From positions 186,001-250,000 of the forward strand of contig NZ_LBHJ01000002.1 in NCBI RefSeq assembly GCF_001006305.1: a DNA stretch of 64,000 bases. The letters run 5' to 3'. Of the stretch, positions 40,260 to 50,127 are shown piece after piece; within the stretch, counting starts at the first letter, position 1, and each line of letters begins with the position of its first letter. The position numbers and the translations under genes are program-made. The notes below the pieces were generated by a model, which saw only the letters and a list, made by a program, of their open reading frames with translations, did no database searches and was not told where the DNA came from. This DNA is from Silvibacterium bohemicum (lineage in GTDB: Bacteria; Acidobacteriota; Terriglobia; Terriglobales; Acidobacteriaceae).

Positions 40260-40308
40260 TCCGGCATCGCGACCGAAACGCCGTCTTATCGGGTGCGCCC
40301 GCAATGAA

Positions 40309-42018
40309 TCAATTTGCGGCGGCAATGGCGGCGACGATCTTATCCATGGCCACGCGAGCAGCCTCTCCGCCCGGAGCGCGGTCGTTGCACAGGATGGAAA
40401 ACGCGAAGGTCTTGCCGCTCGCAGCGGTCAGGTATCCGCTGAGACCGTGGACTTCAGCGAGTGTGCCGGTCTTGGCGAAGACTTTTCCTCTAAGCGCGGG
40501 ATCGGTGAAGCGCCCAGCCAGCGATCCATCCACGCCGCCCACGGGCAGGCTGGCGCGGTAGGTCGCACCCCAGGGCTGACGCGCAGCGAACGCCAGCAGG
40601 CGCGTGAACGCCCGCGGCGTGACGAGATCCTGCGGCGAGAGGCCCGATCCATCAAAGAAAATAAAGTCGCCCGGATCGACGGCCGGTCCCGCTGTGCCCG
40701 TAAGGAATTGCCTTACCACGCGCAAACCCTGCGCGGTCGATCCGTCGCCGCCTTCGAGCCGGCCCAGGATGTGCAGATAAAGCTCGGCATGCAGGTTCTG
40801 GCTGACTTTGTTGGTCACGACGACATCCTGCTCGAAGGGAATCGAGACATGCGAGGCAAGAACCCGCATGCCATTCGCCGGCGGCTGAATGGTAGCAAGC
40901 GTAAGAGGATGCAGCGCGACCGGCTGATTCACCTCGGCGCGGAAATCTTCCGTGTCGGTCGAGAGCCGATGCGCGGCGCGGGCGTTGCCCTTGATCTCGA
41001 TGCCATGGGCGAGCAGCATCTGGCGAAGCGCGATGGCTGCGTACTCGGCGGGATCTTCGATAGCCAGCGCGACGTGCAGCCCGTTTTGATTTGCGGCCCC
41101 CCCGTTTTGATTTACCGCTCCCCTGTTTTGATTTATTGCCCCAAAGAGGCGCACAACTTTGGAGCCCGCGGGACGGTCGATTCCAGCGCCTTCAGCCTGT
41201 GTTCCGGGCACAATCTGCAGCGAATTCTCCAGCGTGTAGTACGGAGTGTCGGGATTCCAAGCAGGCGGCTGTCCATTCCCCGACACGCTGAGATAAACGA
41301 CATTGTCGTTCACGGAGAGCGCGGAGACAGGCGCTCCGTAACTCCAGTCGAGATCGTCCCACGCCCAGCCTGAGCCGTAAGGCTGCCAGGGAAACCATGT
41401 ATCGTCGCCGATAATGTCACCGTCAATGCTACGAATTCCGCTGGCGGCAATCTGATCGGCAATCCCTTGCAGTGCCATCAGTGGAGGATTGGGCCGCTCC
41501 GTCTTCTCGGCGTAAGGATAGCTGCGCCCCGACAGGGTGGGATCTCCGGAACCAAGCAACACTACGTCGCCATGCAGATGACCGGCGCCATCCGTGCCTC
41601 CCGCGGTGACCGCAGACGTGGTGTAAGTCGCGTTGGGAGGCAGCAGAGCGAGCGCCGCAGCCGTCACCAGCAATTTCGCATTCGATGCTGGCGCAAAGAA
41701 CTGGCCGTCGTTCAGGCCGTAGACCGCCGCGCCATCCGCGCCAACGACCGAGATGCCCCAGTGCGCTCTAGCAACGGCTGGCTCGGAGACGATGGCGTCG
41801 ATCTGCGCGGCGAGAGCACCCGGCTTCATCTTCTGAACCGCAACCTTGGGATGACGCGTGGCCGCATTCAGTGCCGATGGGATGAGAAGGAAGCTTATCG
41901 TGACAGAGGCGGCGATAAGCATGACGCAGAAAGCTTTGCGGCCTCCCATCTTTGGTGAGACCGCGGCCCGAAGAGCGGAGCACTGGATTGGGAGGAGCAT
42001 GGGGGAGGAGGATTTCAT
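40309..42018 (-). CDS. dacB: D-alanyl-D-alanine carboxypeptidase/endopeptidase (PBP4 type)
   Basis: A 569-residue S13 peptidase. The three active-site motifs are present: SxxK as SNAK (Ser112, Lys115), SxN in LSVNDNVVYL and KTG in VFAKTGTLAEVHGLSG. A membrane-like signal segment lies at residues 28-50; the first 23 residues may be an over-long start, since Met24 or Met33 would give a cleaner signal peptide. A seven-residue Asn/Gln/Gly unit is repeated three times inside the family's inserted domain (41081-41143). It trims peptidoglycan in the periplasm. Confidence 0.94.
   Translation of the reverse strand: MKSSSPMLLPIQCSALRAAVSPKMGGRKAFCVMLIAASVTISFLLIPSALNAATRHPKVAVQKMKPGALAAQIDAIVSEPAVARAHWGISVVGADGAAVYGLNDGQFFAPASNAKLLVTAAALALLPPNATYTTSAVTAGGTDGAGHLHGDVVLLGSGDPTLSGRSYPYAEKTERPNPPLMALQGIADQIAASGIRSIDGDIIGDDTWFPWQPYGSGWAWDDLDWSYGAPVSALSVNDNVVYLSVSGNGQPPAWNPDTPYYTLENSLQIVPGTQAEGAGIDRPAGSKVVRLFGAINQNRGAVNQNGGAANQNGLHVALAIEDPAEYAAIALRQMLLAHGIEIKGNARAAHRLSTDTEDFRAEVNQPVALHPLTLATIQPPANGMRVLASHVSIPFEQDVVVTNKVSQNLHAELYLHILGRLEGGDGSTAQGLRVVRQFLTGTAGPAVDPGDFIFFDGSGLSPQDLVTPRAFTRLLAFAARQPWGATYRASLPVGGVDGSLAGRFTDPALRGKVFAKTGTLAEVHGLSGYLTAASGKTFAFSILCNDRAPGGEAARVAMDKIVAAIAAAN
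41081..41143 (-). repeat. Three-unit 21-bp tandem repeat inside dacB
   Basis: Units 41081-41101, 41102-41122 and 41123-41143 share CxGTTTTGATTT and code, on the minus strand, for three NQNxGAx heptapeptides in frame. Confidence 0.9.
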
Positions 42019-42046
42019 CTTTGCGCGGAGTGTAGCATGATGTTCG

Positions 42047-42940
42047 ATGGCCTTTGCATCTCGCGATCTGTATCAGTGGCAGTTGCGCACCCGCCGCCTT
42101 GAGCTCGGCAAGCGCACATTGATTATGGGCGTGCTCAATGTCACACCCGATTCGTTCTCCGACGGCAATCTTTTTCTTTCTCCTGAAGCGGCGACGGCCC
42201 AGGCCCTGGCCATGCTGAACGAGGGCGCGGACATCATCGACATCGGCGGTGAGTCGACGCGGCCAGGACAGTATGAGCAGGTGCCGGCTGAGGAAGAGCA
42301 GCAGCGCGTGCTTCCAGTGCTCGCGGCGATTTTGCAGGAGCGTCCCAGCGCCGTGATTTCCATCGATACCTACAAGGCTGCAACCGCGCGGCTGGCGGTG
42401 GAAGCCGGCGCCGAGATCGTCAACGACATCAGCGCCTTCGGATGGGATGAAGCAATGACGTCGACCTGTGTTGATCTGAAATGCGGCGTGGTGCTCATGC
42501 ACACCCGTGGACGTTCGGCGGAGTGGCGCTCGCTCCTCGGTCTCCACCATGACGAAGTGCTGCCGCTGGTAAAGCACGAGCTGGCCGCGAGTCTGAAAAT
42601 GGCGCTCGATTCAGGTGTCGAGCGCAGCCGCATCGCTCTCGATCCCGGCTATGGCTTCGGCAAATCCTTCGATGAGAACTATCCTCTGCTGGCGCGCCAG
42701 AACGAGCTCAGTTCGCTGGGCCAGCCGCTGCTGGCGGGGGTCTCGCGCAAATCGTTTCTGGGCCGCAAGCTCGCCGATCTGCACGGTGGTTCCGATGCCC
42801 CAATGGAGGCGCGCGCCAATGCCACCATCGCCGCATCGGTAGCCGCAATCCTGGCCGGTGCCCACATGATCCGCGTCCACGAGGTGGAGCCGGCAGTGGA
42901 GGCGGCGAGGATCGCAGACGCTGTTCTAGCCGCGGTCTGA
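42047..42940 (+). CDS. folP: Dihydropteroate synthase
   Basis: A 297-residue TIM barrel with both family signatures: MGVLNVTPDSFSDG and ADIIDIGGESTRPG, then SIDTYKAATARLAVEAGA, VNDISAFGWD and LDPGYGFGKSFDENY, ending with the RVHEVEP strand. It joins p-aminobenzoate to dihydropterin pyrophosphate in folate synthesis. It diverges from dacB with only 28 bp between start codons, so the two promoters must overlap the coding starts or each other. Confidence 0.96.
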   Translation: MAFASRDLYQWQLRTRRLELGKRTLIMGVLNVTPDSFSDGNLFLSPEAATAQALAMLNEGADIIDIGGESTRPGQYEQVPAEEEQQRVLPVLAAILQERPSAVISIDTYKAATARLAVEAGAEIVNDISAFGWDEAMTSTCVDLKCGVVLMHTRGRSAEWRSLLGLHHDEVLPLVKHELAASLKMALDSGVERSRIALDPGYGFGKSFDENYPLLARQNELSSLGQPLLAGVSRKSFLGRKLADLHGGSDAPMEARANATIAASVAAILAGAHMIRVHEVEPAVEAARIADAVLAAV

Positions 42941-43035
42941 TTCCCTCTCAAAATCCAAGTCCCAAAATCGGGACCTGGCGCACCCGCAATTCAGGATGTT
43001 GTGTGACGGCGATGGTGCCGTATCATTCTGGCACC

Positions 43036-44034
43036 ATGACAAATCGACTCCGCTTCGCCGTTGCGATTGCCGTCCTTCTTCTTGGGCCTTTTTCTCTCGC
43101 GCAAAAACATCGCGCTGTCTCGGCGAGCGCGGTCTATCCCATTGAAGAGGGCTACGTCGATGCGCATGGCGTGATGATCTACTACACCACCATCGGACGC
43201 GGCTCTCCGCTGATGATCGTCCATGGCGGTCCGGGAGCATCGCACGATTACTTCCTGCCTTACCTGCTGCCTCTTGCGCGGACCAACAAGCTGATCTTCA
43301 TCGATGAGCGTGGATCGGGGCGCTCTCAGAAGCTCGAAGACGTGAAGCAATACACGGTCGAGAACATGGCCGCCGATGTCGAAGCCGTCCGCGTGGAACT
43401 GGGTCTGAACAAAATCAGCCTGCTCGGTCACTCCTATGGCGGTGTGCTGGCGCAGGCGTATGCACTGAAGTATCCCGAGCATCTCTCTCATCTCGTCCTG
43501 GCCAGCACCTTTGCCAGCACCAAAGAGATGAATCAGGTATTGGCGAAGATCAAGAGCCAGATGCCGCCCGGAAAGCTGGCTTTGACCAACGCCATTGAGA
43601 AGGCTGGCCTCTTCGGCAAGGGCGCAGCGTGGGAACACGGCCGCTATCCCGACACCTACGCCACGCTGGCCTGGGGCGATGGATACTTCCCCAAGCTCTA
43701 CGGCGCGCGGCCCGATCCCAACTACGATCCTCAGGCCCAGAACACGACGACAGCATGGGATCTCTACCGCGAGATGTGGGGATCGCACGGTGAGTTCGTC
43801 ATCGACGGTAATTTGACCAGCGTCGAGTATCTCGACAAGCTGCCGGCGATCAAAGTGCCGACCCTGATCCTCGCCGGCGATCACGACGAGTGCGATCCCG
43901 CGATGTCGAAAGAGATGAACGCGAAGATCAAAGGATCGAAGCTGGTGATCCTGCCCAACAGCGGCCACATGGCCTTCGTCGACCAGCAGAATCTCTGGAA
44001 CAAGACGGTGGCGGAGTTCGTGAACGGCAAATAG
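43036..44034 (+). CDS. Exported alpha/beta hydrolase, proline-iminopeptidase-like
   Basis: A 332-residue protein with a signal peptide (residues 1-22, ending SLAQ), so it acts in the periplasm or outside. The fold is clear: oxyanion loop HGGPG (63-67), nucleophile elbow GHSYGG (Ser133), then the acid region TLILAGDHDECDP and C-terminal His in NSGHMAFVD. HGGPG and the DERGSGRS strand are typical of S33 prolyl iminopeptidases. ATG 43036 gives the cleanest signal peptide. The substrate is probably a small peptide, but related hydrolases vary. Confidence 0.85.
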   Translation: MTNRLRFAVAIAVLLLGPFSLAQKHRAVSASAVYPIEEGYVDAHGVMIYYTTIGRGSPLMIVHGGPGASHDYFLPYLLPLARTNKLIFIDERGSGRSQKLEDVKQYTVENMAADVEAVRVELGLNKISLLGHSYGGVLAQAYALKYPEHLSHLVLASTFASTKEMNQVLAKIKSQMPPGKLALTNAIEKAGLFGKGAAWEHGRYPDTYATLAWGDGYFPKLYGARPDPNYDPQAQNTTTAWDLYREMWGSHGEFVIDGNLTSVEYLDKLPAIKVPTLILAGDHDECDPAMSKEMNAKIKGSKLVILPNSGHMAFVDQQNLWNKTVAEFVNGK

Positions 44035-44156
44035 CCTTACTTCCTCACGCCGCAGGATGGGGAGTCTGGGCGACCCATTCTTTTCCATCGAGGCGGTTGG
44101 CGGCTCGACCGTAACGTCGAAGTCCTTCACCATCGCGTGGCAACAGCAAAAGGAAA

Positions 44157-44178
44157 AGGGCGCGATCGCTCGCGCCCT
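44157..44178. terminator. Terminator hairpin after rplT
   Basis: A perfect 9-bp stem (44157-44165 with 44170-44178), loop TCGC. Read from the minus strand it is followed by CCTTTTCCTTTTG, a good rho-independent end for the rplT transcript. It also lies downstream of the convergent hydrolase gene. Confidence 0.75.
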
Positions 44179-44200
44179 CTCTGTATTTCGTGTAACTGAA

Positions 44201-44572
44201 CTAAGCTGCGGCGGTGGTGTCCAGCACGGCCTTGGCCTGTCCCACCAGGGCGGTAAAGCCGGTTGGGTCGTTCACGGCGATGTCGGCGAGCATCTTGCGG
44301 TCTAACTCCACACCGGCCGCCTTCAATCCATGAATGAGCTGCGAGTAGCTGATGCCGTTGATCTTGGCTGCGGCGTTGATGCGCACAATCCAGAGCGAGC
44401 GATACTGGCGCTTCTTCTGTTTGCGGCCGCTGTAGGCGAACTTCAGTCCGCGCTCGACGGCTTCCTGCGCTGCCTGGTAGAGCTTGGATTTTGTAAGAAA
44501 GTAACCGCTGGCGCGCTTCAGGATCTTTTTGCGGCGGTCATTGCGTTTTGTTCCACGTTTTACGCGGGGCAT
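44201..44572 (-). CDS. rplT: Large ribosomal subunit protein bL20
   Basis: A 123-residue protein of normal L20 length. The basic N-terminal arm ([18 protein letters not shown]) and globular part with [38 protein letters not shown] and [14 protein letters not shown] are diagnostic. It assembles on 23S rRNA, and in many bacteria L20 represses its own operon through an mRNA structure. Here an unusually long 250-bp leader separates it from rpmI. Confidence 0.97.
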   Translation of the reverse strand: MPRVKRGTKRNDRRKKILKRASGYFLTKSKLYQAAQEAVERGLKFAYSGRKQKKRQYRSLWIVRINAAAKINGISYSQLIHGLKAAGVELDRKMLADIAVNDPTGFTALVGQAKAVLDTTAAA

Positions 44573-44822
44573 AGCTTATCTCTCCATTTTAGGTTCGCCG
44601 TCGTGGGAATTTAGGTCCCCAGCTACGTGAACGGGTTTAGCGGCTGGAGGCAGGAGCTTGCGCTGTCACCTCTTCACTCGCCTTCTTACTTCCTGATCGC
44701 TCGGGCTCTACTCCGCCGGATTTTCATCCGGTGAGCGTGAACCCGGGGGCCAATGCTGCCGGCCCTTGTTCCTTGATTCGCCGCGCTCCGTCAAGACTTC
44801 GCGCGGTGCGGCAAAGAACAGA
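44573..44822 (-). promoter_or_regulatory. 250-bp rpmI-rplT spacer, possible L20-responsive leader
   Basis: rpmI and rplT are usually separated by a few tens of bases. This spacer has no gene but contains G+C-rich stem candidates on the minus strand (e.g. CCGGATGAAAATCCGG and GGGCCGGCAGCATTGGCCCC). It could hold a separate promoter or an autoregulatory L20 site. No consensus was tested. Confidence 0.4.
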
Positions 44823-45020
44823 TCAAGCGTAGGGAATCATGCGCGCAACCTTCGCGTAGTCGGCGTCCGAAACCAGCGTGCTGTGAGCCAGCTTGCGCTT
44901 GGTCTTGGTTTCCTTCGACGTAAGGATATGGCGCATCTTGGACTGGCCGCGGACGATTTTGCCCGTGCCGGTCTTCTTGAAGCGCTTTGCGGCGCCCTTG
45001 TGGGTCTTTAATTTAGGCAT
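44823..45020 (-). CDS. rpmI: Large ribosomal subunit protein bL35
   Basis: A 65-residue basic protein with the L35 pattern: [20 protein letters not shown], then [20 protein letters not shown] and the short C-terminal helix. It lies upstream of rplT on the same strand. infC, normally the first gene of this operon, is not in the window; rpoD with its own terminator lies upstream instead. Confidence 0.96.
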   Translation of the reverse strand: MPKLKTHKGAAKRFKKTGTGKIVRGQSKMRHILTSKETKTKRKLAHSTLVSDADYAKVARMIPYA

Positions 45021-45120
45021 GGTTATCCTGCTTGAAACATACGTACTTACAACATCAACCAGTATACGGGAACAGGTACGGATTGGCCAGTTCTATCCCG
45101 CATCGGTTTTCCGTCGGGTG

Positions 45121-45148
45121 CCCCATGTCTCGCTTTTGAGACATGGGG
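45121..45148. repeat. Palindromic repeat family A, copy with CATGTCTC stem
   Basis: A perfect 11-bp stem (45121-45131 with 45138-45148) with loop GCTTTT, preceded by GGGTG. The stem carries a compensated change (CATGTCTC/GAGACATG) relative to the 37.2-kb copy. It lies between the rpoD terminator and rpmI. Confidence 0.85.
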
Positions 45149-45265
45149 TTTCTCGCGCAAAGTACTTCTACCGGCCGATCCCGTATTCCTGTTCAGCACA
45201 TGTCGAGACTTTTCCTTCAGGACAATGTGTAAAAAAGTTTGCGATCGAAGTCACGAGCAAGAAAA

Positions 45266-45287
45266 AGGCCGCCCTTTCAGGCGGCCT
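45266..45287. terminator. Rho-independent terminator of rpoD
   Basis: AGGCCGCC (45266-45273) pairs perfectly with GGCGGCCT (45280-45287) around a 6-nt loop. T-rich runs flank it on both strands (CTTTTTC after the stem on the minus strand), 18 bp past the rpoD stop. Confidence 0.85.
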
Positions 45288-45304
45288 CTTTTTGCTTCTT
45301 AGCT

Positions 45305-47062
<1,758 letters not shown>

Positions 47063-47280
47063 ATAAGGCGTTATCCCGGTGCGAATTCAATGTCGCTGGG
47101 CAGAAGGCGCACGTCCACCAAAGACTTTCAGGATATCACGATACCTGGCCTAAACTGCTATAATTCCGGGCTTTCCGGGCCGCATTCCTGAGTATTTTGG
47201 ACAGATCCCTTAATTCTTAGATGTGGAAAACGTCGAATCGTTTCATTCACACAAAAATCCGTTCGTTACGTCGGATTTCG

Positions 47281-47454
47281 CTAGCGGGAAGAAATGGAGT
47301 AGACCAGAAAACCCACCATCCCGAAGGCCCCAACGATACAAACCAGGAGAAAGCCGCCAATAACCAGGTTCGCCAGCCTTTCCTTCCCCGGTTCGGGGCG
47401 TGTGATCCCGAAAGTGGCAATGAAGGTTTCGGTGAGATAGGCGAGAAGTTTCAC
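47281..47454 (-). CDS. 57-aa membrane protein between dnaG and rpoD
   Basis: From GTG 47454 to TAG 47281 the minus strand codes for 57 residues: an amphipathic start (LLAYLTETFIATFGITR), a short charged loop (PEPGKERLAN) and one strong membrane helix (LVIGGFLLVCIVGAFGMVGF). AAGGAAG lies five bases upstream. The clear ribosome site and membrane pattern argue for a real gene. It is too short for family recognition; co-transcription with dnaG is likely as there is only about 100 bp between them. Confidence 0.65.
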   Translation of the reverse strand: MKLLAYLTETFIATFGITRPEPGKERLANLVIGGFLLVCIVGAFGMVGFLVYSISSR

Positions 47455-47557
47455 TGACTTCCTTACCGGCAGGAGAGCCTGCGCTGATTCTAAAAGGGGA
47501 CTTTAGCAGATTTGACCGTCGCCATAGAACAGATACAGCTTTTCCTGAACGGCGTCT

Positions 47558-49333
47558 TCAGTCGAGGTCGCGCAGCTTCCGAGTAACATCCTGGGATCGC
47601 AGGGTTAGCTGCACGACCTCTTCGATCTGTCCCCGCCGTTCGGCTTCTTGAAGAGCGCCTCGCAGGCTGCGCTGCTCCTGCTCCAGAGAGGCGCGACGGA
47701 CGGTCATGACTGCCTCCTCGACGTGATTTACCTCGGGATCGGCGCCATGCACGGAGACAAAAATCCCGGCCAGCAGCTGGCGGTGGGACTGCTCAGCCAG
47801 GCACTGCATAGGGTCCGCGCCATCGGCGCGGGCGCGGAGGCAGTTTACGACCTCGTGGACGTCGGAGCGCATCTTGCCGAAGTCTGCTTCGTGGCTGCGA
47901 TAAGCTGCCTCGGCCACGCGATAAATCTCGCTCGAATGCGGCGCCGAAAAGGCCTGGAGCAGAATCTGCTCGAACCGGGTCAGCGGCGAGGCCGCAGGCG
48001 TGGCCATAAAATCCCGGCGTTTGTTGGCCGCCTGCTTCAGCTCCTCGCGGACCAGCGCAGAGTCGATATCCAGCTTCTGAGCGGCATCAGTGGCAAATTC
48101 ATTGCGTCCGATGGAGTTGGGCATGCGCCGGATGTGCGGCAGCAGAAAGTTCAATGCCTTAATCTTGTTCTCTGGCGTGCGCGGCGGAAAGAGCTGACGG
48201 GCGCGGTCGATCAGATAGTCCTGATGGCGGCGTGCCCCGCGCAGAGCAGCCATGTACTCCTTGGCGCCGTGATCGCGAATGTAGCGATCTGGATCTAGAC
48301 CGCCTTCGAGAGTGACCACCTTCACCTCGAAGCCCTCTTCGGTAAGCAGCGAAAGCGATTTCTCGGCGGCATTGGCTCCCGCAGTATCGGGATCGAAGTT
48401 GACGATGACGCGGGTGGTATAGCGGCTGAGCAGGCGAACCTGGGCCTCTGTGAACGCCGTCCCGCTGGTGGCGAGGACATTCGTTATCCCGGCGAGATAA
48501 GCCGAGATGCAGTCCATCTGGCCCTCGACCAGCAGGGCAAAGTTGGCTTCACGGATAGGCTGGCGCGCCTTGTCCAGATTGAAGAGCACGTTTCCCTTCG
48601 TGTAGAGCGGCGTCTCCGGCGAGTTCATATACTTCGGGCCGGCCTTGTCGCCGCTTTCCAACGCTCGTGCAGTGAACGCAATCACTTTTCCCGATTCGTT
48701 GGCGATAGGGAAGGTAATACGCTTGCGAAATTTGGAGTAAAGCGGACCGGGCTTGCCGTCTTCCTGCTCCTTAAACGAAAACAGGCCAGAGAGACGCAGG
48801 GCTTCCGGATCGGCGATCGATTGCAAGCGCTCCCGCAGCGCATGGAAGGACTCGGGTGCATAGCCGATGCGGAACTTCGTGATGCCTTCCTCGGCCATGC
48901 CGCGTCCTGCCAGATATTCGCGGGCCAGTGCGCCCTCGGGGGTTTTCAGCTGCTGCTCGAACCAGGCCGTAGCAACCTCATGCAGCTCGATCAGCTTGCC
49001 CCGCTGCCGGCTCTCGGCAGCCTCTTCCGGAGAAGAGAACTCACGCTTGGGCAGCGGGATACCGCACTTCACGGCGATAGTCTTCACGGCTTCGGGAAAG
49101 CTGACGTTCTCGATCTTCTGGATGAAGGTGAAGACATCGCCCGATTGCCCGCAGCCAAAGCAGTGAAAGAACTGCCGTCCGGCGTGAACGGAAAACGACG
49201 GCGTCTTCTCACCATGAAACGGACAAAGCCCGCTGAAGTTCTGCGCTCCCGCCTTTTTCAGGCGCACGTATTCGCCGATAATCTTGACGATGTCGGCCTG
49301 CTGCTTAACGGTCTGGGCGAAGTTGTCGGCCAT
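47558..49333 (-). CDS. dnaG: DNA primase
   Basis: A 591-residue protein with the DnaG order: N-terminal CHC2 zinc domain (LCPFHGEKTPSFSVHAG, then FHCFGCGQSGDVFTFIQ), the primase core (FRIGYAPESFHALRE, GRITFPI-like strand, FTARALESGDK) and Toprim (LLVEGQMDCISAYLAG, VIVNFDPDTAGANAAEKSL). The C-terminal helicase-binding part is short and divergent. It makes RNA primers for replication. Together with rpoD downstream it forms a partial macromolecular-synthesis cluster without rpsU. Confidence 0.97.
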   Translation of the reverse strand: MADNFAQTVKQQADIVKIIGEYVRLKKAGAQNFSGLCPFHGEKTPSFSVHAGRQFFHCFGCGQSGDVFTFIQKIENVSFPEAVKTIAVKCGIPLPKREFSSPEEAAESRQRGKLIELHEVATAWFEQQLKTPEGALAREYLAGRGMAEEGITKFRIGYAPESFHALRERLQSIADPEALRLSGLFSFKEQEDGKPGPLYSKFRKRITFPIANESGKVIAFTARALESGDKAGPKYMNSPETPLYTKGNVLFNLDKARQPIREANFALLVEGQMDCISAYLAGITNVLATSGTAFTEAQVRLLSRYTTRVIVNFDPDTAGANAAEKSLSLLTEEGFEVKVVTLEGGLDPDRYIRDHGAKEYMAALRGARRHQDYLIDRARQLFPPRTPENKIKALNFLLPHIRRMPNSIGRNEFATDAAQKLDIDSALVREELKQAANKRRDFMATPAASPLTRFEQILLQAFSAPHSSEIYRVAEAAYRSHEADFGKMRSDVHEVVNCLRARADGADPMQCLAEQSHRQLLAGIFVSVHGADPEVNHVEEAVMTVRRASLEQEQRSLRGALQEAERRGQIEEVVQLTLRSQDVTRKLRDLD

Positions 49334-49348
49334 CAGTGGCGAAGCTGC

Positions 49349-49768
49349 TTAAGGCTTTTGCCCAAGAAGGAAAACACCCTCCAGCGGCGCGGCAGCTACC
49401 AGGTGCTTATCCAGTGTTGCGAGCGGAAGTCGCTTGCGTTTCGCCAATTCCAGGTAAGCGGCATCGTAGGCAGTAAGTCCGTACTGCGAGATGAATGGCA
49501 GCAGCTTCAAACCAGTATATGGATCATTCTGATCGTCGATTCGGATGGCGAGCCTGCCCAAGCGCTGCAGGAAGTTTTCCGCCTGCGTGTAGCTCATGCG
49601 TCCACGACGAACACTGCTGGCCAGCGGGTTCGTCACCTCGTATGGCCAGAGAGCGGGAACTTCGGCGTGTGTGAAGGCTAGCTCCCGCAAAATTGCTTCG
49701 GTCTCTTGGGTCTTTTCATCCTCGAAGCACCAGCTCATGGTCATCGAGGCATCGAGCACGAAGGGCAT
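49349..49768 (-). CDS. vapC: PIN-domain toxin (VapC family)
   Basis: A 139-residue PIN ribonuclease. The four acidic metal ligands are in place: Asp6 (VLDAS), Glu44 (PYEVTN), Asp102 (LTAYDAAYLELA) and Asp120 (LATLDKHL). Its start shares one base with the stop of the antitoxin gene upstream (TGATG). VapC toxins cut tRNA or rRNA; the target here is unknown. dnaG follows 15 bp downstream on the same strand. Confidence 0.9.
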   Translation of the reverse strand: MPFVLDASMTMSWCFEDEKTQETEAILRELAFTHAEVPALWPYEVTNPLASSVRRGRMSYTQAENFLQRLGRLAIRIDDQNDPYTGLKLLPFISQYGLTAYDAAYLELAKRKRLPLATLDKHLVAAAPLEGVFLLGQKP

Positions 49769-50010
49769 CAGTAATCGTGCCCATCGTGGATCAGCTCCTG
49801 CAATTCGGTGCCGCCCAGGGAGAGTCCCTGCTCGCGGCTAAAAGAAAGCATGGATTCCACCGCCTGCTTGCGCTCTTGCGCCGCCAGGTCATTCAACGTG
49901 GAATGCTGCTCGATAATCTGCTCTACATAGAGCGCAACATCCAGCCCCCGAGACTGAGCCTCGGCTGCGATCTGCGATTCCACTTCGGGACGTAATTGAA
50001 GCTGAATCAT
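49768..50010 (-). CDS. Antitoxin partner of the PIN toxin
   Basis: An 80-residue protein. The N-terminal part (IQLQLRPEVESQIAAEAQSR then LDVALYVEQIIEQHS) has the strand-helix-helix pattern of a ribbon-helix-helix DNA-binding fold; the Gln/Glu-rich C-terminal part would wrap the toxin. It is not a close VapB by sequence, so I leave the symbol blank. Coupling to the vapC-type gene by a one-base overlap defines the module. Confidence 0.8.
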   Translation of the reverse strand: MIQLQLRPEVESQIAAEAQSRGLDVALYVEQIIEQHSTLNDLAAQERKQAVESMLSFSREQGLSLGGTELQELIHDGHDY

Positions 50011-50091
50011 GGCATGCCCCTACTAAGAACTTTAGCAGGCTGGGAGCGTTTTTCGCTCGTGCGGCCCGCGGACCATCGCGCGAAGCGAAGT

Positions 50092-50127
50092 GGCGCCGAA
50101 GGCGCGGATGCCTGGACGGCCAGTCCT
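50092..50127 (+). repeat. Dispersed repeat family B (forward copy)
   Basis: GGCGCCGAAGGCGC followed by GGATGCCTGGACGGCCAGTC; it ends at the cysS stop codon. Nearly identical to 37270-37305. Confidence 0.8.
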
